Shown: piece by piece, positions 35,043-44,196 of the stretch
How the letters are laid out: each line of letters starts with the position of its first letter
Numbering within the stretch: position 1 is the stretch's first letter
Program-made: the position numbers and the translations under genes
Notes under the pieces: model-generated
The model's database searches: none
The model's input: the letters and a program-made list of their open reading frames with translations, nothing else
What the model was told of the DNA's origin: nothing
Assembly (NCBI GenBank): GCA_008364785.1
Contig: VTTJ01000006.1
Coordinates: 1 to 64,000, forward strand
Origin: Bacillus sp. BGMRC 2118
GTDB lineage: Bacteria; Bacillota; Bacilli; Bacillales; SA4
DNA: 64,000 nucleotides
Reading direction: 5' to 3'

Positions 35043-35810
35043 ATGAATTCGTTTTACAAAAGTATTGTAAGTGGTCTACTAGTTGTAGGGTGTTTAACAG
35101 CATGTAACAATGGCGAGGAATCTTCTGCGGATCGATATGATACGCGTAATGACTTCTTAAATAGCGAAGATGTGAATTACCAATCCAGTAACAGTAGAAC
35201 AAATGCCGATGGAAAGCTGACTAGAAGCACGGTAACGTACAATGCCTCTGGCGATCAAAAGAAGATCATCTCAAATAACCATAGAAAAAATATGAAAAAT
35301 GAAGGGCAACAGAGATACACTCGTTACAATAGACCAGAAAACAACGCAAATCCGTCAAGTAATACGGGTGCAACAACACCAAATGCAACATCACCAGGAC
35401 CAAATGCAACAGTGGGGACAAATAATAATCAGCAAGGAGATTTTATACAGCAAGTGGTAGACCTCACCAATCGTGAAAGAACAAACAATGGCCTTCCACC
35501 CATTGCAGCAGATACAGAATTACAAAAGGCAGCTCAAATGAAGTCTGATGATATGGCAACAAATAATTATTTCTCGCATACATCACCGAACTATGGTTCA
35601 CCATTTGATATGTTAAAGAGCTTAGGCATTGAATATAAAGTAGCTGCAGAAAATATTGCCCAAGGCCAACGTTCGCCTCAAGAGGTAGTCACAGCCTGGA
35701 TGAACAGCGAAGGACACCGCAAAAACATCCTTAACAAAGACATCACACACATCGGAGTTGGCCATGCAGCTTCTGGCAACTACTGGACACAATTGTTTAT
35801 AAAAAAATAA
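35043..35810 (+). CDS. CAP-domain lipoprotein
   Basis: A 255-residue secreted protein. The signal peptide ends in the lipobox LTAC (Cys about residue 21), so it is membrane-anchored outside the cell. A disordered, Asn/Ser/Thr-rich linker spans 25-130. The CAP/SCP (YkwD-like) domain spans about 135-255, with VVDLTNRERTNNGLPP, YFSHTSP, AENIAQG and EGHRKNILN. Function of bacterial CAP lipoproteins is unclear; related Bacillus proteins are linked to spores or the cell wall. RBS TTGAGGAGG. Confidence 0.88.
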   Translation: MNSFYKSIVSGLLVVGCLTACNNGEESSADRYDTRNDFLNSEDVNYQSSNSRTNADGKLTRSTVTYNASGDQKKIISNNHRKNMKNEGQQRYTRYNRPENNANPSSNTGATTPNATSPGPNATVGTNNNQQGDFIQQVVDLTNRERTNNGLPPIAADTELQKAAQMKSDDMATNNYFSHTSPNYGSPFDMLKSLGIEYKVAAENIAQGQRSPQEVVTAWMNSEGHRKNILNKDITHIGVGHAASGNYWTQLFIKK

Positions 35811-35828
35811 TGGAAAATAAAGATTATT

Positions 35829-35860
35829 CGACAAGTGACTGGCACTTGTCGATTTTTTTT
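35829..35860 (+). terminator. Terminator after the CAP gene
   Basis: CGACAAGTG / CACTTGTCG stem, loop ACTGG, then T8. Confidence 0.9.
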
Positions 35861-35930
35861 TGAAAAGAAGGGTAAATTGATTTCTCACCGAATATATGTA
35901 GAAAAAGGGGTTTTGAGGGGAGTGGATGGT

Positions 35931-37583
35931 GTGAGTCAAGAGATTCTTGATAAGGCTGTAGGATTGTTAGTAGAGCATGGTATTGATGCGTGGTTGATTA
36001 TGACGAGGGAAGGTTCTGATCCGGTTGTGCCGTTGTTGTTTGGAGTCCGTTCTGTGTCACCGGCTGCTATTTTAGTCCATAAAGATGGGAATCATGTTGT
36101 CGTTACGTCCAAAAGTGATATTGGGAATTATAAGGCAACAGGTTATTTTTCTGAAGTCATTTGTTATGAAAAAAGCTTAGCAGACGACTTCCTTCCACTT
36201 TGGAAAAAAGGTGCTTATCAGAAGGTTGCACTCAACATTTCTGAAAGTGATTATTTTAGTGACGGGCTGTCTCAAGGCTTTTATGAATGGATTGCTGAAA
36301 CAGTTGGGGAAGATGTGTTAAAGAATGTTGAGGTATCAAGTGAACCGATTATACAGCAGTTGAAGCCTGAACCTGCAGAGTCACAATCATCAGACTCTAT
36401 ATATACTGAGCTAGATGTACAGATTCAAAAAGAAAAAATGATACAAGCTGTAACATATTTAAATGAGCAAAATATAGATTCTTGGCTGATTGTTTCAAGG
36501 AAGGGTGAGGATCCTTCGTTACCCTTATTAGTTGGCGAGAAGTTGCATCAACTAAGTGCGTTTATAGTTACAAAAGCTAATAAGCATATTGCCTTGTGCA
36601 GTGAGCAGGAATTCTCGGCTATTGAAAGGCTTGGGTTATTTACTTCTATCTATACATACACAACTGATTTTGATGAGAAATTGAGAGGGATCATTGAACA
36701 GTTTAATCCGGAAAATATTGCGATTAATAGTTCAATTAGAGAAAACGTGGCTGACGGTATTACGGCCGGGCTCTTTAGAAAGGTTCAGCATGCATTGAGT
36801 CATTCATTTAACGGTACATATGTTAAATCAGAGTCATTCCTGACGAGACTACGCGCCATTAAATCCAAATCGGAAATCATGCGAATTCAACGAGCTATTC
36901 ATGTAACAGAAGAGATTTATGAAGAAGTATATAAACAATTACGAGTTGGAATGACGGAGAAGGAGGCAGGATGGTTATTTGTCCGTGAAATGAAAAAGCG
37001 TGGAGTAATAAATGCAATTGATCGGACTTTATCTATGCCAATTGTCATGAAGGAAAATATCGCTCATCGTGCACCAAGTGATGCCGTTATTCAGGAGGGT
37101 GACCTTGTCATTTTTGATTTTAGTGTTGATGTTGAAGGGTATGTATCTGATATTGCCAGAACTGTCTATTTCTTAAGAGAGGGAGAAGAAGCACCTCCCG
37201 AGGAGATTAAAGATGCATTTAACGCTGTACACGAGGCCATTACGCGTGCTGCAAATATGTTAAAGCCTGGCATAAAGGGATTTGAAGTAGATGGTGCAGC
37301 AAGGAATTATTATATAGAGAACGGTTACCCTGAAATTACACATGCAACAGGGCACCAAATTGGACGTGAAGTACACGATGGTGGAGCATTGCTAGCTGCT
37401 AAGTGGGAACGGTACGGAGATAGTTCATCGCAGCCTCTTGAAGAAGGAATGGTTTTTACAATCGAACCAACCTTATTTTTAGATAATGGGATACATTTCA
37501 TCGTAGAAGAAAATGTAGTGATTACGGAGGATGGTTTTGAATACTTAAGTAACCGTCAAAACGAATTAATTTTAATTAAGTAA
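35931..37583 (+). CDS. M24 metallopeptidase (Xaa-Pro peptidase type) with duplicated N-terminal domain
   Basis: From GTG 35931 (9 nt after GAGGGGA) it has 550 residues. Two creatinase-N-like domains occur in tandem: HGIDAWLIMTREGSDPVVPLLFG near 15-38 and QNIDSWLIVSRKGEDPSLPLLVG near 180-203. The C-terminal M24 domain (about 315-550) has metal ligands in FDFSVDVEGYVSDIARTVYF (two Asp), HATGHQIGREVHDGG, FTIEPT and VEENVVIT. Typical prolidases have a single N-domain and about 350 aa. Cytosolic, with no signal peptide. A frame upstream to 35835 runs through the CAP terminator and is not used. Confidence 0.87.
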   Translation: MSQEILDKAVGLLVEHGIDAWLIMTREGSDPVVPLLFGVRSVSPAAILVHKDGNHVVVTSKSDIGNYKATGYFSEVICYEKSLADDFLPLWKKGAYQKVALNISESDYFSDGLSQGFYEWIAETVGEDVLKNVEVSSEPIIQQLKPEPAESQSSDSIYTELDVQIQKEKMIQAVTYLNEQNIDSWLIVSRKGEDPSLPLLVGEKLHQLSAFIVTKANKHIALCSEQEFSAIERLGLFTSIYTYTTDFDEKLRGIIEQFNPENIAINSSIRENVADGITAGLFRKVQHALSHSFNGTYVKSESFLTRLRAIKSKSEIMRIQRAIHVTEEIYEEVYKQLRVGMTEKEAGWLFVREMKKRGVINAIDRTLSMPIVMKENIAHRAPSDAVIQEGDLVIFDFSVDVEGYVSDIARTVYFLREGEEAPPEEIKDAFNAVHEAITRAANMLKPGIKGFEVDGAARNYYIENGYPEITHATGHQIGREVHDGGALLAAKWERYGDSSSQPLEEGMVFTIEPTLFLDNGIHFIVEENVVITEDGFEYLSNRQNELILIK

Positions 37584-37589
37584 TTAAGT

Positions 37590-37622
37590 AAGAATCGGGT
37601 GACTTTTCACCCGATTCTTTTT
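37590..37622. terminator. Bidirectional terminator
   Basis: Stem AGAATCGGGTG / CACCCGATTCT followed by T-rich sequence; the gerPF-like gene ends on its other side. Confidence 0.9.
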
Positions 37623-37841
37623 CTACACAGCCTCTGTTACATTTGAATCTGCTCCATCAGGATCATTATTATTAGACGAACTCACTCCGTTATTCGTTTG
37701 AATATAATACCCTGTATTAAATCCTCCTGAACCGGCAACTGTTTTACTAGTAGATGTAGGTGAGGCATTAAAGGCATCGCCTGAAACGATAATTCCTTCG
37801 TTACTATTAAAAACTACAGGTCCTACAATGATACATGGCAT
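37623..37841 (-). CDS. GerPF-family spore germination protein
   Basis: 72 residues from ATG 37841, 8 nt after AAAGGAGTG. The start MPCIIVGPVVFNSNEGIIVSGDAFNASP and the central GSGGFNTGYYIQTNNGVS follow the GerPA/GerPF pattern. In B. subtilis and B. cereus GerP proteins lie within the coat and let germinants through; they are usually encoded in a hexacistronic operon. Here it stands alone. Confidence 0.88.
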   Translation of the reverse strand: MPCIIVGPVVFNSNEGIIVSGDAFNASPTSTSKTVAGSGGFNTGYYIQTNNGVSSSNNNDPDGADSNVTEAV

Positions 37842-38003
37842 AATTAACACTCCTTTTGGCCATCTTCTTTTATCCTATGTTAGGAACTCAAATGATGATT
37901 AGGCAAATAGGGAACTTTTCCAAAGTAAGATAATAGTAATTCAGGGATTAATTTGATATGATTGTACAAAATATTCATAATATTTTTTAAAAAACTTTAA
38001 TCG

Positions 38004-38017
38004 TGAAAACGCTTACT
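38004..38017 (+). promoter_or_regulatory. Candidate cre site (CcpA)
   Basis: TGAAAACGCTTACT fits the catabolite-response consensus TGWNANCGNTNWCA except for the last base. It lies 16 bp upstream of the acylase start, a position where CcpA would repress. Confidence 0.45.
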
Positions 38018-38033
38018 AAGAAGGGGGATGTGC

Positions 38034-40436
38034 ATGGAAACAATCGTGGAAAAAAAGTTTAAACTATGGCCAAAACAGAAAAAATGGCGTATAGCATTAT
38101 CGATTTTGTTAGGTATTATATTTATTCTTCTATTAGCTGGCACCTTTCTGTTCTGGTTTATCCAAAGAAGTGAGCCACAAATTGAAGGTACACTGATGAT
38201 TGATGGATTAAAAGGGGAAGTAACAGTTTATCGAGACTCGTCAGGAGTTCCACACATTGAGGCTCAAAATCAAGATGACCTCTTTTTGGCACAAGGATTT
38301 GTCACAGCACAGGATCGAATCTTTCAAATGGATTTAAGTAGAAGACAGGCTTCTGGGATGTTAAGTGAAGTTGTTGGAAAGCAGGCATTGGAACGTGATA
38401 AATTTTTCCGCACCTTAGGATTAAGACGTGCAGCAGAAAAGTCACTTGCGCAATATTCACCTGAAGCAAAGCAAGCATTAGCTTCTTATGCAAAGGGAGT
38501 CAATCTATTTATCGAACAGGCAAAAAAGGAAAAGAAACTGCCTGTTGAATTTACGATATTAGGCTATGAACCAACTACTTGGAGCGAGATTGATTCTTTA
38601 ACAATCGGAAAATATATGGCATTTGATTTAGGTGGACATTGGGAAGGGCAGGCATTCAGACATTACTTGCTTGATAAATTTCCGGAAGATAAAGCATTAG
38701 AACTTTTTCCTGCCTATCCGAAGGACGGAGCCAAAATTATGCAGGCGGTAAAGGAAACCGATATTAATATTAGTAAAAGCTTTGCACAGGCTGTGATACC
38801 GAATGAATGGAATGGCAGTAATAACTGGGTTGTCAGTGGAGAAAAGTCTGAATCAGGCTTTCCGTTATTAGCGGACGATCCGCATTTAGGATTAGCAACA
38901 CCTGCAATATGGTATGAGACACATCTGAATGCTCCAGAAATAAATGTGAGCGGAGTTATTTTTGCTGGAATACCAGGTATTATTCTTGGCAGGAATGAGC
39001 ATATTTCCTGGGGAGTTACAAATGTTGGACCTGATGTTCAAGACTTATATATTGAAAAAAGGAACCCTGAGAATAAGCATCAATTTTTATATAACGATAA
39101 GTGGGAAGATGCTGACGTACTGACTGAGAAAATTAATATTAAGGGAGAAGAACCAATTGACTATGAGGTATTAATTACAAGGCATGGCCCAGTTGTTTCT
39201 GAGTTTGCCCATTATGACGATGCAAAATCCGCCTTATCGATGAGGTGGACGGCACTGGATCCTTCTACCGAATTAGAAGCTGTGTTAATGTTCAGCAAGG
39301 CAGGAAACTGGGAGGAGTTTAAGAAGGCTCTTACATATTTCCATACACCAGCGCAGAACTTTGTCTTTGCTGACCAAGATGGGACGATTGCTTACCGGGC
39401 AAATGGATTAATTCCTATTCGTAAAAAAGGAGACAGTATGTTACCTGTACCAGGTTGGACAGATGAATATGAGTGGGAAGGCTTTATACCTTGGGATGAG
39501 CTTCCGACTATTGTAAATCCAGAGGAAGGTTTTATTTCGACAGCAAATAATAAAGTGGTCCAAGATGATTATCCTTACCATATTACACATACATGGGCCC
39601 AGCCGTACCGTGCTCAAAGAATTCGCGATGTATTGCAATCAAAGGAAAAATTGACGGTAGAAGATATGAAGGAGCTACAATTTGATCATGCAAATCTGCA
39701 GGCGGAGGAATTCGTTGACACTTTTCTGGATGAAATAAAGGATAGTGAGTTAAGAGATATTGATAAAGAGGCATTAGCTCAATTAGAGGGCTGGGACTAT
39801 CTAGATTCAACTGATGCAGCAGGTCCTATGATCTTCCATTTCTGGATGGAGGAAATATCAAATGCATTGTTTGCTAAAGAAATTCCAAAAGACATGATGA
39901 AATTGTTCGACGGAAAAGCTCAAGTAGTGGATGAATTGCTGCGTGATGCAATCAACGGAAATCCAGGTATATGGATCACTGAAAAAGGAGGATTCCATGA
40001 CGTGCTAGTACAGTCACTGCAACAAGCAGTTGACAGAGCCTCTAAGCACCAAGGTGATAAACCAGATAAATGGAAATGGGGACAATTACATGCTGTTACG
40101 TTTACACATCCGTTATCATCTGTTACTCCATTAAATTACTTATTTAATAGCGATCAACCACTTCCGATGAGAGGAAGCCGAATTACGGTAGGAGCTGCAG
40201 GCTGGGACAGTGAAACAGGAGAGGTGAAACATGGAGCATCATGGAGATCCGTTGTTGATATGGAAAATCCGCTGAAAAGTTACAATATTGTAGGTCCAGG
40301 TCAATCCGGTCATGCGATGAGTGAATGGTACCATGATCAGATGGATGATTGGGTAACTGGGAAATATCATGTCACTTCAATGAATGACGATTATAAAAAG
40401 TCATCCAGTCTATTAACACTAAAACCAAATAAGTAA
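38034..40436 (+). CDS. Penicillin acylase-family protein, membrane-anchored
   Basis: At 800 residues it is an Ntn hydrolase precursor. An N-terminal transmembrane anchor (about 14-36) replaces a cleavable signal. The alpha part has GEVTVYRDSSGVPHIEAQNQDDLFLAQGFVTAQDR. The autocatalytic cleavage/nucleophile Ser is in EWNGSNNWVVSG (about residue 262), followed by DDPHLGLATPAIWYE. These enzymes hydrolyse amides such as penicillin G or acyl-homoserine lactones; the natural substrate is unknown. ATG 38034 is 6 nt after AAGGGGG. Confidence 0.92.
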   Translation: METIVEKKFKLWPKQKKWRIALSILLGIIFILLLAGTFLFWFIQRSEPQIEGTLMIDGLKGEVTVYRDSSGVPHIEAQNQDDLFLAQGFVTAQDRIFQMDLSRRQASGMLSEVVGKQALERDKFFRTLGLRRAAEKSLAQYSPEAKQALASYAKGVNLFIEQAKKEKKLPVEFTILGYEPTTWSEIDSLTIGKYMAFDLGGHWEGQAFRHYLLDKFPEDKALELFPAYPKDGAKIMQAVKETDINISKSFAQAVIPNEWNGSNNWVVSGEKSESGFPLLADDPHLGLATPAIWYETHLNAPEINVSGVIFAGIPGIILGRNEHISWGVTNVGPDVQDLYIEKRNPENKHQFLYNDKWEDADVLTEKINIKGEEPIDYEVLITRHGPVVSEFAHYDDAKSALSMRWTALDPSTELEAVLMFSKAGNWEEFKKALTYFHTPAQNFVFADQDGTIAYRANGLIPIRKKGDSMLPVPGWTDEYEWEGFIPWDELPTIVNPEEGFISTANNKVVQDDYPYHITHTWAQPYRAQRIRDVLQSKEKLTVEDMKELQFDHANLQAEEFVDTFLDEIKDSELRDIDKEALAQLEGWDYLDSTDAAGPMIFHFWMEEISNALFAKEIPKDMMKLFDGKAQVVDELLRDAINGNPGIWITEKGGFHDVLVQSLQQAVDRASKHQGDKPDKWKWGQLHAVTFTHPLSSVTPLNYLFNSDQPLPMRGSRITVGAAGWDSETGEVKHGASWRSVVDMENPLKSYNIVGPGQSGHAMSEWYHDQMDDWVTGKYHVTSMNDDYKKSSSLLTLKPNK

Positions 40437-40443
40437 AATGTAA

Positions 40444-40478
40444 AAAAGAAGACAACATAAAATTGTCTTCTTTTTTTG
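40444..40478. terminator. Terminator after the acylase
   Basis: AAGAAGACAA / TTGTCTTCTT stem followed by T7. Confidence 0.9.
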
Positions 40479-40492
40479 ATACGAGAAATATC

Positions 40493-40648
40493 CTAAAACA
40501 TTCTATGAGCCTTTGCATTTCCTCTCGCTAAAAGAGTTGAACGAGACACTTGTGTGTGTCCATTAACCTGAGAGTTTTGATGCTTAGGGCGTGTCCAATT
40601 GTGGTGAAACAGTTGAGAATGTGGATCTAAATGATCTTTATAGCTCAT
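40493..40648 (-). CDS. YpzG-family small protein
   Basis: 51 residues, ATG 40648 about 9 nt after GAGGTGA. The sequence starts MSYKDHLDPHSQLFHHNWTRPKHQNSQVNGHTQVSRS, the pattern of YpzG-like proteins (NWTRPKH ... QVNGHTQ). Function unknown; the family is found in spore formers and may be a minor spore protein. Confidence 0.75.
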   Translation of the reverse strand: MSYKDHLDPHSQLFHHNWTRPKHQNSQVNGHTQVSRSTLLARGNAKAHRMF

Positions 40649-40867
40649 TCGTCGTCACCTCATCTTAAGATTTAGGGTATTTCTGTACAGTGATATTGTA
40701 AACAATATCATTAAGAGTATTTGATACTTCGTTAAATATCATGCATATATATCATTGAAAACAACTAGAAACATAAGTAATAATTGTCATTTTTCATTAT
40801 TCCTTCGACAAAATTCGTCGTTTTCTGTAAGATAGATATAGATTGCCTTCTTAAAGGAGTATGTGAT

Positions 40868-42475
40868 ATGTCGATTACAGTAAGAACTTACTTTGTATTA
40901 ATATTATCCATATTTGTTATTGTCTTAACAACTTTCTTAACATTTACAATTAGTAATGAGACAACGACGACAATGGAAGAGTCAGTTGGTGAAGCGTTGT
41001 CAAATGATGCTAAGCAAATGGCAGACAACCTAGATCAGTTTATGTGGGCACGATACGGAGAGATTACTCTTCTAAAGGAGTTAGAGATACTAAAAAATCC
41101 AGAGAATATTAAAGAAGTGGATAAATTGTTAAATGAACTACAAACAAACTTTCCATCGTTTTCATGGGTTGGTTATACAGATCAGAACGGGGTTGTTCAG
41201 GCTGCGACAGACCAAATACTAGTCGGTCAAAATATTTCTGAGCGCCCTGTGTTCAAGGAAGCAAGAAATCAGACTTTTATTGGGGATGTTCATGAAGCTG
41301 TTCTGTTAGCTAAATTGCTACCGAATTCTACAGGAGAGCCGTTAAAGTTTGTTGATATAAGTACTCCAATTTTCAATGAACAAAATGAATTTGTAGGTGT
41401 TCTAGCTGCGCACATGAGTTGGACATGGACCAAAGAAGTTAGTCAATCGTTGTTGAAGACAACTTCACAACAAAAGGATAAAACAGATGTTCTAATAATT
41501 AGTAAAATTGATAATTCAATATTACTTGGTCCAGATGAGTTACTTGGGAAAAAGCTAGATCTCCATGCAGTGGAAAAAGCACAATCCGGGGAAAATGATT
41601 GGGCGATTGAGAAATGGCCGGATGGAAAACATTATTTAATGGGGTATGCATTAGCAGATGGAATGTTGAATTACCCTGGGTTAGATTGGTCTGTCATTGT
41701 CAGGCAGCCTGAAGCAATTGCATTTCATTCTTCAGAGCAGTTGAAGTCAAATGTAATTGTATTAGGTTTATTATCTACCCTGCTCTTTGCCGTAATAGGT
41801 TGGTACTTAGCAGGTATTATCTCAAACCCTCTAAGGAAGATTGCAACAACGGCTGACCTTCTTAGAAAAGGAGAAAAGGTTGAGATTCCTTATAACAAAG
41901 GATTACGAGACATTGAAATACTTTCTACATCGCTAAGAGACCTTATCGCGACACTAACCAAAACAGAATCTGAATTAGGGAAAATGGAGCAACTTGCACA
42001 GCGTGATAAATTGACTGGTTTACCAAATCGACTATCACTGGAGCTCTATTTAAATAAGTTAAACCCAAACAAAACTTATTCCTTTTTATATATTGATTTA
42101 GATGGCTTTAAATCGGTTAATGACAAACTAGGTCATCATCATGGAGATGTTCTCTTGCAACTTGTGGCAAATCGATTGAAAAAATCAATTAGAGAAAATG
42201 AACACGTATTCCGTTTAGGTGGAGACGAATTTGTTACAATCATTGAAACAAATAACGCACAGGAACACTCGCATACCGTTGGCAACCGTATTATTCAATC
42301 TTTAAACGAGCCGTTTACAATAGAAGGTAGTAAGGTTCAGATTGGATGCAGCATCGGCTGTGCATTTTACCCAATAGATGATATAGATCCACACCAAGTG
42401 TTACGCTATGCTGACGAGGCGCTATATCGGTCAAAGGATACAGGTAAAAATAAAATCTCTTTCTATATCAGCTAA
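40868..42475 (+). CDS. Diguanylate cyclase with extracellular Cache domain
   Basis: From ATG 40868 (AAAGGAG at 40854) it has 535 residues: transmembrane helix (about 8-28), a dCache-like sensor domain (35-295, with FSWVGYTDQNGVVQAAT and STPIFNEQNEFVGVLAAHMSW), helix 2 (about 300-322), HAMP (323-375) and GGDEF (385-535). The active-site GGDEF is intact in FRLGGDEFVTI, so c-di-GMP synthesis is likely. The inhibitory I-site RxxD is replaced by REN-E, so product inhibition may be lost. The ligand of the Cache domain is unknown. Confidence 0.92.
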   Translation: MSITVRTYFVLILSIFVIVLTTFLTFTISNETTTTMEESVGEALSNDAKQMADNLDQFMWARYGEITLLKELEILKNPENIKEVDKLLNELQTNFPSFSWVGYTDQNGVVQAATDQILVGQNISERPVFKEARNQTFIGDVHEAVLLAKLLPNSTGEPLKFVDISTPIFNEQNEFVGVLAAHMSWTWTKEVSQSLLKTTSQQKDKTDVLIISKIDNSILLGPDELLGKKLDLHAVEKAQSGENDWAIEKWPDGKHYLMGYALADGMLNYPGLDWSVIVRQPEAIAFHSSEQLKSNVIVLGLLSTLLFAVIGWYLAGIISNPLRKIATTADLLRKGEKVEIPYNKGLRDIEILSTSLRDLIATLTKTESELGKMEQLAQRDKLTGLPNRLSLELYLNKLNPNKTYSFLYIDLDGFKSVNDKLGHHHGDVLLQLVANRLKKSIRENEHVFRLGGDEFVTIIETNNAQEHSHTVGNRIIQSLNEPFTIEGSKVQIGCSIGCAFYPIDDIDPHQVLRYADEALYRSKDTGKNKISFYIS

Positions 42476-42489
42476 CGCTCACTTAAAAC

Positions 42490-42520
42490 AAAGCTATTCG
42501 GATAAATTCGAATAGCTTTT
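42490..42520 (+). terminator. Terminator after the cyclase gene
   Basis: AAAGCTATTCG / CGAATAGCTTT stem and a T-rich tail. Confidence 0.85.
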
Positions 42521-42655
42521 CTCTTTTTTCAATAAATAAATGATTCTAACTTGATAAAAAAATAAATAAAGCTTAGAAACAGTTGAAGAAAAAGAGGAGT
42601 TTTTGTCTTCTATAGCAAATTAATGAAGTATGACTTTTCTTTCGGGGGATTTATA

Positions 42656-43915
42656 ATGCTTGCTGAGAAATTACTGTTGCATGTATTGATTATCTTATCA
42701 CCTGTGCTTATTCATTATGTGTTTTTCGAAGATAGAGGATTGAAGAAATCGCCTTATATTATCGGTATACTTCATGGTTCAGCAAGCTTTTTGTGTATGA
42801 TATTTGCGAATTACAGCTACGGACTATACTGGGATTTAAGGTATACACCATTAGTTCTGGCCTTTCTTTATGGTGGCCCAATTTCAGGATGTATCGTATT
42901 ACTATTCATCTTTGCAACAAGAACCTTAATAGGTGGAGACATCATCTTGTTTGGTTATCTGAGTGCATTTTTTGCAGCAATCGTTCCATTGTTATTTTCT
43001 AGAGGCTTTTTATTAATCAAACCAAAAAAACGAGTTGCAAGTGCGGTTTTAATCGGATTCTGGCCAGCCGTTATCCAGCTTGGAATATTAATAGCTTATC
43101 TCATGACAGTGGAGTTGAAAAATATAGACAGACAAGAAATGTTAATGTACATCTCTCTTTTTGGAATCATTCAATTAGTAGCAATTGGGTTTGCAGCAAC
43201 GTTGTATGAAGCGATGCTGGAGAAACAGCAAATGAAAGAAGAAATTTCCAGAAATGAAAGACTGAGTACATTAGGAGAGCTTGCAGCTTCTATTGCTCAC
43301 GAAGTCAGGAATCCACTGACTGTTGTAAAAGGCTTCTTACAATTAATGAGAGAAAATAACAAGGACCAAGGACCCAACTATTTACCATTAGTTTTAGGAG
43401 AGATAGATCGAGCAGAATCTATTATTAGTGATTATTTAAATTTTGCTAAGCCCCAATTAGAAAGAATAGAAACGTTTTGCCTATCAGACGTACTCCATGA
43501 AAATGTAGCGTTGTTAGCTCCATTTGCCAATAAGCAGGGAGTTGAGCTTTATGGTGTAATCGAGGATGGGATTTGGTTAGAAACGGATAAAAATAAATTT
43601 AAGCAAGCACTTATCAATTTTATAAAAAATGCAATCGAAGCATCCGGTGATAATGGAAAGGTTTCTGTTACCTTGTCAAAAACCATTTCTTCACTATCTC
43701 TTGTTGTTAAGGACAATGGAAAAGGAATGACAAAGGAACAAATAGACCGTATCGGAACTTTGTATTATACAACGAAAGAAAAAGGGACAGGTTTAGGAAC
43801 TACAGTATCTATTCGAATTATTGAAGCGATGAATGGAAATGTCCATTATAGAAGTAAGGTAGGAGAAGGAACTGAGGTAATGATATCACTACCTTTCAAT
43901 GGATTGAATAACTAA
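42656..43915 (+). CDS. KinB-like sporulation-type sensor histidine kinase
   Basis: 419 residues from ATG 42656, 6 nt after GGGGGA. Six transmembrane helices (about 2-188) of the 5TM LytS type include LRYTPLVLAFLYGGPISG, then HisKA with ASIAHEVRNPLTVVKGF, then HATPase with NFIKNAIEAS, DNGKGM and KEKGTGLG. Architecture and length are those of B. subtilis KinB, which feeds Spo0F. There is no response regulator beside it. No kapB-like gene follows. Confidence 0.85.
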   Translation: MLAEKLLLHVLIILSPVLIHYVFFEDRGLKKSPYIIGILHGSASFLCMIFANYSYGLYWDLRYTPLVLAFLYGGPISGCIVLLFIFATRTLIGGDIILFGYLSAFFAAIVPLLFSRGFLLIKPKKRVASAVLIGFWPAVIQLGILIAYLMTVELKNIDRQEMLMYISLFGIIQLVAIGFAATLYEAMLEKQQMKEEISRNERLSTLGELAASIAHEVRNPLTVVKGFLQLMRENNKDQGPNYLPLVLGEIDRAESIISDYLNFAKPQLERIETFCLSDVLHENVALLAPFANKQGVELYGVIEDGIWLETDKNKFKQALINFIKNAIEASGDNGKVSVTLSKTISSLSLVVKDNGKGMTKEQIDRIGTLYYTTKEKGTGLGTTVSIRIIEAMNGNVHYRSKVGEGTEVMISLPFNGLNN

Positions 43916-43930
43916 ACAAACGTTTGATTA
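43913..43930. promoter_or_regulatory. Palindromic 18-mer, identical to 6989-7006
   Basis: TAAACAAACGTTTGATTA overlaps the kinase stop codon and lies about 20 bp upstream of the next gene. Shared identity with a distant intergenic site suggests a common repressor. Confidence 0.5.
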
Positions 43931-43948
43931 GCAAATGAGGTGCAATTA

Positions 43949-44152
43949 TTGTTAGTAGCAATCTTAGTTACCGGGTTAATTTTAGGTATTATGGTTCGCG
44001 TATTTTTAAAATTTGTGATCGGAGGGTACGGGTTTGCTAATGATATTGACAACCAGCCGATATTGTTAAAATCTTGTAGATATTGTAACAATAAAGTGCC
44101 GAAGAGCTATAAGAAAAATACATGTCCAACATGTAGTAAGCAATTAGAATAG
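43949..44152 (+). CDS. Small membrane protein with zinc ribbon
   Basis: 67 residues. N-terminal transmembrane helix (2-22) and a C-terminal double CxxC motif, CRYCNN ... CPTCSK, typical of a zinc ribbon. TTG 43949 is 8 nt after GAGG; a GTG at 43940 overlaps it. The preceding palindrome is near enough to control it. Function unknown. Confidence 0.65.
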   Translation: MLVAILVTGLILGIMVRVFLKFVIGGYGFANDIDNQPILLKSCRYCNNKVPKSYKKNTCPTCSKQLE

Positions 44153-44196
44153 TTTAATTATTGGTATCATAATATTCAGAGAAAGGGGGAGGTATG

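Noticed and set aside
35835..35930. Extended start of the M24 peptidase
   Set aside because: The extension would translate the CAP-gene terminator; GAGGGGA favours GTG 35931.
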